From Eutreptiella sp. 'Long Island Sound 2002' (lineage: Eukaryota; Euglenozoa; Euglenophyceae; Eutreptiales; Eutreptiaceae), in the NCBI GenBank assembly GCA_964036045.1, contig OZ038379.1, positions 121,777,706 through 121,841,705 of the forward strand: a DNA stretch of 64,000 bases. Direction: 5' to 3'. This document shows, piece by piece, positions 57,612 through 64,000 of this stretch. Every line of letters begins with the position of its first letter. Positions within the stretch are counted from its first letter, which is position 1. The notes beneath the pieces were generated by a model. That model searched no databases. It was given only the letters and a program-made list of their open reading frames with translations, and had not been told where the DNA came from. Both the position numbers and the translations under genes were made by a program.

Positions 57612-60600
57612 ACCATTACCGACCTGTCCCCACTCAATGATAAGATAAAAATGCTGAGCAGGAGGCAACTAGCTCAAGAGGAAAGGAAGAGGCACCCAGA
57701 TTGGAGAGAATGGATTGAGGAGACCTGGACCACGTCGCCGGGGAAGGTGTACCAATGGATCAAGGAGGACAAATATACGCCCACTTACCTGATCCAGAAA
57801 GATGACGGCACCCTGACTGGCAATGTGCCCGAAATGGACCTCGTAGTACATCAGAAATGGCACCCCATAATGAGGCAACATGCGGATCCGTCGCTGCCGG
57901 AGCCCGAAACTGAGCCCTTCTGGCGAAGGTTTGGCAAATATGTGGAGCATCACCGGATGGAATGCCAGCCCATCACCGCGGAGCGCCTCTGCCGTCACTT
58001 CAAGGACACGAAACGCAACGGGGCCACAGGGCTAGACGGCTGGACTGTCGTAGACATGCGGAACATGCCATGGCCGCTACAATACATGCTGGCTTAGCTG
58101 TTAAACTGGGTTGAATACCATGGCATATGGCCTGAGCAACTTGCCACAGGGTACATTCCGCTGATCCCAAACCCTGAGGGCAGTGAGCCACTACAGCTCA
58201 GACCGCTATCGGTGCTGTCTGCGATTTACGGCGCCTGGTCCGGTATCCGCCTCTGTGACTGCCTTATCTGGCAGGAGAAGTGGGTGCACCGAAATGCATA
58301 TGCCTTCAGGCCGCAGAAAAGCGCCCTGGACGCAGCCACCTTACTAGCCGCCCTCCTCGAGCGAGCACACTTACTGAAGCAGGCATTACATGGCGCTGGC
58401 ACTGACTACGTGAAGTGCTTTGATTTGATACCCCAACAAATCTCCTTCCGGATGGCACGAGAGTTCGGCTTGGACCCCAAACCGCAGGCAGCATTGGTGG
58501 CCACGTATCAACAATTACACAGAGCGTTCAAAATAAACGGAGCACCGGGCTCCTTCTTTCTCGCCACGAATGGCGTGCTGCAGGGGTGTGCCATGAGCGT
58601 ACTCATGATCAATATGCTCACCATAGTCTGGATGCTCGCCGTGGACGAGCTGGAAGGAGCCGTCTCGGTGACGGTGCGCAGCCCGCCGCCCATACCAACC
58701 AAGCTTGAAGAGCCCACGGAGTTGAGGTACAGACGTAAACCTGCACCCTCCCAGCCCACCACGATGTCACGTTATCGGCCGCCACCGGTCCGGAGCAAAT
58801 GCATCATGAAGACCTTCGGCTCGGCGACCGACCATTTTGAATATTGGGAACAATCCAACCCTTGCACGTGTGGCCATGGACCTCCACCTCAGCAATCGCA
58901 GCCACCATGCCCCCCCTCCCCACCCATGCTCGCGTGTGGCGGACCGGCGGAAGAGGAGACGGCAGCATCAACGGAGTCCCCACCCTCTAGCCCAGCGAAG
59001 CTCCGGGGTGCTCAGCCCTAGCCACACGAGGCGGGCACAATCCATGTCGGATCCATGGGCTATGCAGATGACACGTACCCGCTGCGATCCGAGGGCCAAT
59101 GCATGGCGCCGGTGATGCGGCTCACTGATGAGTGGCTGGCTCTCACCTTGCAAAAAATGAACCCCAAGAAGTCACTATCCATACAAGTACGACAATCCAG
59201 GGAAGTTGCGCGCAAACACACGGTTCTCGAGGGGGTCTCACTCCCCCTCCTAGCTGAATTTCGCTCTCTAGGGGTAGGTATTCGCACCAGTCTGACCAGA
59301 GCGACGGGCCCGCTCCTGAAAAAGCGGACGTCCAAGGGGAAACACCTGCTATCCAAAGTGCGGGTTGCACAAGGGGGCTTCAGCCGGCGAACGCACATCA
59401 TTGCCACGCTAGTACAAGCCGCAGCCCTATGGGGTACCCCGGGGGCAGAGGTGTCCCGGAAGGATCTACAGATCCTGGAGACGGCAGTGCTCCACAGTTT
59501 GTGGGGCACCTCAAGGCCCGGCAGGGTGAAGGAGATCATTTTCGTGTTGCTAGTACAGGGACACCGAGTGTCCCCACACATGAAAATTACGTATGACAGG
59601 GTGTGCTGGCTCCTCACGGTGGCGCGCACCCCGGGCACTCTTCAGGTCGTGGTGCAGTTGTGCATTGAAGCCAGACAAGCGCAAGTACGACCAACCACAT
59701 GAGGACCGGTTCAGCGGGCCTTCCTAGAGCTGGAGAGCCTTGGCCCGAGGCAGGCGGATCATGGGTGGGTCTGGAATGTGCCTGGGCTACCTGAAACGAT
59801 AGACATGACGCTCATCAACGAAGACAAATTCAAGCATATCCTGCGGGACTCCATCAGAAGGCGGGCCCTGCTCTCATTAGAGGATCGACGACCGCGGCAA
59901 ATTCCGGGCCTTTTGGGAGCCTTCCACAGGGAGGCATGTCAAGTTCTTCTATCCGAAGGCACATAATTGGATAAGGCGCTGCTACGGGGCTGGCTCACAG
60001 GGGCGCTATGGACGGCTGCCAGGGCACACGCGAGAGGCCTCAGGGCGGCACCGCCATGCCCATACAGCTCGCGGCAACAAGAGGATGACGAGCACATCTT
60101 GTGGACCTGCGCAGCCTGGGGCACACATCGATCCGGTGCCCGGCGCTCGCTTATGAGAAAAGCGAGGGCACTGGGGCTATCGGACCAGGTCAGTAGCTGG
60201 CCCACGTGTCTACGGGTGTGTGGCTTGATGCCGGACCACCTGTGGCACGGCATTTCCAAAGGTCAAGTACATGACTTCATCTACGATTTCCATATCATGG
60301 TGCTGCAAATTCTGCGGACACGGGCACACCGCGAAGATGTGCAGCTCTTTGATCAGCCCAAGCCGAAACAAGGCAGAGGGTACCCATTTTGGCAGCTTAT
60401 TGGGCCGCTACCGCGGCCGGAGCAAAGGGAGGAGTTGCGCATCCGCCAGCCCACGGCTCAAGAGTGGCAATGGGACTCGGACTTTCGTGACGACCTGATC
60501 CGATGGGTCAACGAGCTGGTCTGGATACCAGGGAAAGGGCAGGTCTCCTTCATGGAACTAGCGACGGACTTTGAGTGCTTCGCGGCGCGCACCTTGCCGG

Positions 60601-61190
60601 CCTCACCCCGGGCCGTGTACAAGGCGACCGCTCTCCCGCTGCCAGAAAGGGCGAGGGTGTTGAAGCTTGCCCTAGCGACCTTGCAAAAGCTGAGCACGGC
60701 CGGGGCCGTGCTCCTAGGTGGTGTGCTCACCAAGTGCTCCTCCCTGGTCCCGCTGGGGGCCCCCACGTTGGTGGGTGTGTCTGCACGGCCGTATTTCACA
60801 CGGCGCCCAAACATGCTGAAACTCCTACAAAACCTACAAGAGTATTGTGAGCTGCGCTCGACGGCCGTGCTACAGGCGCCACCCCCCTCGCCGGACACCA
60901 GGCGGAGGAATGCCTAGCGTGCTAAGGAACGGCGGGAGGCGACAGAGTCCAGCCCTAGCATCAGGGAGCGCATCCCCAAGCTCAAATACACATGGTCGCT
61001 GCTACCTGCTATGCACACCCCCAAGACTCTCACCGGCAGAGGGGGGGGGAAGAAGAGCACCACTTTGTTTGCGGCTGACTACTTTCCAGCACACCGCAAC
61101 CCTGGAGCCCCCCCACGAGGCCCTACCGGTCGCTGCGGCCTGCCAAGCAGGCGGCCCCGCCTCAACTCGAGATAGGTGCAGTGGGCTTGA
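57612..61190 (+). pseudogene. LINE family 2 reverse transcriptase and zinc-knuckle region
   Basis: A single frame runs from 57612 to TGA 61188-61190, about 1190 codons, broken by TAG 58095, TAG 59019, TGA 59700, TAA 59964, TAG 60915 and TAG 61173. All six can be one C-to-T step from CAG, CAA or CGA. Linker: REWIEETWTTSPGKVYQWIK, QKDDGTLTGNVPEMDLVVHQ. RT: RPLSVLSAIYGAWSGIRL (58204), motif A YVKCFDLIP (58408), motif B NGVLQGCAMSV (58570), motif C GYADDTY (59055). Between B and C lies a ~120 residue Pro/Ser/Thr-rich insert. The late knuckle PPCPYSSRQQEDDEHILWTC (60053) has lost one Cys. Past TAG 60915 the frame stays basic and plausible (RAKERREATESSPSIRERIP). Confidence 0.75.
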
Positions 61191-62671
61191 GTCAACAAGC
61201 GGCCCCGCCGGCGGGGCGAGCTGCAGCGCCTAGCGACTCATCTCAGCGCGTAGATGCGCTAACCCCCCCGGATGTGCCCTCGGGGTGGACACCGCCGTCG
61301 CCGTCACCTCCAGTGCAGGTGGGGTACCTCTCGGAGGAAGGGCCCTCTACCCCAGAGGTTTTCTCCTCGTCGTCCTCATGGGAGTCTGAGCCCGGCAACA
61401 GCCGGAGACACTATCGAAGAGCGGCAACGGGGCCCAGATGCGGCCCCACAAGGTCCCCACCACCACACGCAGTGCCTCGCACACGTGCTCCCAGAGCGCG
61501 ATCCGTTCACCGGTCAGGGAACCCGGCGCTGAAGAAGTCACGGCGTAGGGCGCCTCCCACGCGGGCACCCCGGGGGGTCAAACGGCGGCAGTCCATCACG
61601 GAAGGACGGGGGAGCCCACGCCGCAAGCAACCCCAACTGCAGCAAGGGGATGAGCAGTCACATACAACCCTGGAGATCCCAGGTCGTCACCGGGGCCCAG
61701 CCGGAGCTCCCCTCCCCATGTCCAGGTACACGCTCTCGTACCTACAGCTCACAGGGATTATCACCCCAGAGCGGGCGTCCCGCATAGTGGTGGTCAGCAC
61801 CCCGGAGGGGCAGCGCACCCCACTACGGACACGGAGCCAGGTGCAGCCTCCAAACGAATGGGGACGTGACATCCCCCCGGGGATAGTACGGATGCTGCAG
61901 CAGATCAGAGCGCCTCACGCCAGGCCACAACCGCCGCCGCCCCAAAGGGAGGCACGACCCAACGCGCGGACCTCACGCCCTGCCATCGTGCCCACCGGCC
62001 CCCCGATGGAATTCAATATGGTTAGCATCCCGTCTCCGCGGGTGCTAAGTCGGCGGGGGCAACACTCGCCATCCCCGGCGTGGTCGCCGGCGGTGACTTC
62101 CAGCGGGCACTCAGTGCGGCACATGTCCCCAGAACATTGGTCACCCACGCGCACACCTGGGGGGGCGGGGTCTCACCAAAAGCAGGATCCACCCGACCTG
62201 CCCCCCACCCTGCTGGCGCCCCTTTTTGAGAGCGTCATGTCTGCCCCGCGAGGGGGCACCACTCATAGTGCGTCTGATGAGGAAGTGGAACAGTATGGAG
62301 TCCACTACTCTGCTCCCCCCGGCCTACCACACACCTTGTTGGCGCCCCCTTTTGAGCGCGTGATGTCTGCCTCGCGAGGGGGCACCACTCATCGTGAGTA
62401 TGATGAGGACATCCAACAGTACGAAGTCCAGTACTCTGCCCCACCCTCCTTGGGGGAGTGGCCCCCTAACCCCTCTACCCCTCTTTCTGTTCGCCGAGCA
62501 CAGCGGCTGTGCACGGAATTGCCAGGCATGGCCCAACAGGGCCAAGGGTGGGTTCGTGATCTCCATGCACGACACTCCACCATGCTGTACAGCATGCAGG
62601 CAGATACTCCATCTCCTAGCCGCGCGGAGGGGCCCATGAAGCATGGACGGGCCTCACGTGATGCAACTTAA
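61078..62671 (+). CDS. Proline-rich ORF with an internal 41-residue repeat
   Basis: Open from after TGA 61077 to TAA 62669-62671, in a different frame from the LINE 2 RT it overlaps for ~110 bases. Low-complexity Pro/Ser/Arg sequence (SRRRAPPTRAPRGVKRRQSI), then RYTLSYLQLTGIITPERASR, QVQPPNEWGRDIPPGIVRML, and two 41-residue repeats centred on APLFESVMSAPRGGTTH (62.2 kb) and APPFERVMSASRGGTTH (62.34 kb), followed by WVRDLHARHSTMLYSM. The 123 bp spacing keeps frame. Could be ORF1 of another LINE or a continuation of the LINE 2 polyprotein after a frame change at the G-run near 61043. No family recognised. Confidence 0.4.
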
Positions 62672-63721
62672 AGGACGGAGGGAGGAGCCTCTTGTCATAC
62701 AGGGCGGCAGCTCTCCAGATACCCGCGTGACTTGCGCCTTGGTTGCGTCTGGGTGCTGGAATGGGTAGAAGCCCCATCGACTATTGCTCCTTAATATGAT
62801 TTCCTTCCTTCCAGAAGCAACCATCCAAGCAATCAAGCAAGAATAGCAACCATGCACGAATTGATAACAAGCATGCAGAAGCTACCCAAAAATCTATCCA
62901 TGCAAAATGAGGCCCGGGAAAACATAAGTCACAAAAAATAACTACATTTTGCAGGCCCCAAAGGCCACAAAGAATGCCCTGAGAAATGTACCGCCCAAAC
63001 TCTAGCGCCAGCACCAGTTGTAGGCTCATGCCTGGCACGCTGCCCACTCTGAGGTGTCTGCCCCACCTGTCTCCTGTCACTGTGCATGGGCGCATGCCCC
63101 ATACACTGTTGCATGCCAATTTCCCCCTTGTCCCCCAAAATGCAGCCAGTAGGGCCCATAGGAGGGGGGATGGGACCGTGACATCGCACGGTGTGCCTTG
63201 CTGCTACATGCACCTGTGGTCTGCCTCCATGAGTGCTGCATACCTTGAGGCACTGGTCAAGGACCAATACTGGGTGTTCTTTACCGTGTCGAGGTTAGCC
63301 GTATGCCATATGTGTTGGCCCTGGAGATGCATGACATGTATGCAGAGGTGTTTGGCCTTCACTTTGTAGAGGCTACCAACGGCCTCCACTACCTTGACAC
63401 TTGGCACCGACGCCAGGTGGAGTGGTCATAGAGCTACTGCCTGGCGCCGCAACTTTTGCATCCACCACTGGCGTTGTGGCGGACATCTCCTTAGTTGGTG
63501 CAGTGCACGGGAGTCCTGGCAGCGTCATGCGTTTTGGCGTGAGCTCCACCGTCTTGAGAATCTTCTTGGTTCCCCGTCCTCTCGGCAGCTCGTGGGGAGC
63601 CAGTGGTAGCTGGCACACTCCTTTCTTGACCGCCGGCGGTGGTGCCATGGTCAGGACCAGCATGGTTTCTTCAGCCATCCAAGTCGAGAGATCCCACAGT
63701 TGATGCGCCGTGGACGCCTCC
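62672..63721. other. Unassigned stretch
   Basis: No recognised element. A minus-strand frame (63732-63373) and an overlapping plus-strand frame (about 63401-63700) are both open but neither has a known motif. I see nothing else. Confidence 0.4.
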
Positions 63722-64000
63722 CTTTGGTACACGCTAGAACACCCAATCTTGTTCTAGCCTAGAACACTCTAGCTAGAACGTTCTAGCCTAGGTTGGATCA
63801 ACTCTAGAACGATACAATAGCCTAGGTAGAACACAAAAAACAAATTATCACACACGCACACACACAAACACACACACAGAAACACACACACCGTCTTCTC
63901 CTGCTTGGCACACTGCACGCACCGCTCACATGCCTGACGTCCTCGATGCGGCCGCACACATACCGAGCCTTCTCCCCCAAGACCAATGGCCTCCATGCCT
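63722..64000 (+). repeat. Second copy of the GGTACACGCTAGAA / CTAGAAC repeat
   Basis: CCTTTGGTACACGCTAGAAC and the following ~25 bases match 55212-55256 with about three differences. Then come CTAGAAC palindromes (CTAGCTAGAACGTTCTAG) and a CA tract (63850-63890), the same order as in the first copy. The element continues past the window edge. Confidence 0.7.

Larger units (their letters stand above)
50222..61190 (+). mobile_element. LINE family 2, interrupted by a composite insertion
   Basis: Order: ORF1 with a coiled coil (50.3-52.3 kb), a second ORF (52.74-53.8 kb), EEP endonuclease (54.27-55.21 kb), an insertion (55.21-57.61 kb), RT and zinc-knuckle region (57.61-61.19 kb). Endonuclease and RT are in the same numerical frame. 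The RT resembles the kind seen in dinoflagellate and algal LINEs (NGVLQGCAMS, YADD, RPLSVLSAIYGAW). Clearly distinct from LINE family 1. Inactive: insertion plus several stop codons. The 5' boundary near 50222 is taken from where the CTACACAGGGCCTAGCGCC sequence starts and is approximate. Confidence 0.8.

Overview
The window is eukaryotic, from a large repeat-rich genome of uncertain identity. There are no operons or ribosome-binding sites. It holds non-LTR retrotransposons with endonuclease, reverse transcriptase (RT), RNase H and zinc-knuckle domains, a DIRS-like RT, tRNA-derived repeats, long (TA)n arrays, TIR elements and plausible GT-AG introns. The LINE reverse transcriptases resemble those I know from dinoflagellate and other algal genomes. 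That points to a protist alga but does not settle it. All positions are by eye; no database search was run.

Layout. 1-1134: C-terminal part of a Ulp1-like cysteine protease (minus). 1135-7682: LINE family 1, copy A (minus, 5'-truncated), between (TA)n arrays. 7685-13760: five copies, in both orientations, of a ~1.2 kb non-autonomous element with CTACACCCCTCTCCC inverted ends in (TA)n arrays; each carries a ~161 bp internal tandem repeat. 13761-17535: a less GC-rich block with a truncated Pif1 helicase-SAP-Ulp1 protease fusion and a repeat-peptide region beside it. 17.5-24.9 kb: mostly unassigned, with a recurrent GCTCTGC palindrome. 25.1-28.9 kb: decayed DIRS-like element (minus). 29.4-32.1 kb: short repeat families and a tandem array of tRNA-derived units. 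32.4-36.78 kb: one or two intron-containing genes of unknown function (minus), cut at the upstream end by LINE family 1 copy B. 36.79-45.27 kb: copy B (plus), in inverted orientation to copy A, running into a 200 N gap. 45.5-47.05 kb: two more TIR-element pieces with an 865 bp foldback element between them. 47.05-50.2 kb: sparse candidate exons. 50.2-61.2 kb: LINE family 2 (plus), split by a 2.4 kb composite insertion. 61.1-62.7 kb: proline-rich ORF. 63.72 kb to the end: a second copy of the CTAGAAC-rich repeat.

The most notable pattern is in-frame TAG. Several unrelated reading frames continue coherently through TAG codons: 929 and 455 in the protease; 5754 in LINE copy A, where copy B has CAG; 39490 in copy B; 50786, 58095, 59019, 60915 and 61173 in LINE 2; and 32610 and 32601 in a glutamine-rich tail. 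The clearest termini are TGA. This can be C-to-T decay of CAG codons (one TAA and two TGA interruptions favour that) or reassignment of UAG to glutamine; the window alone cannot decide.
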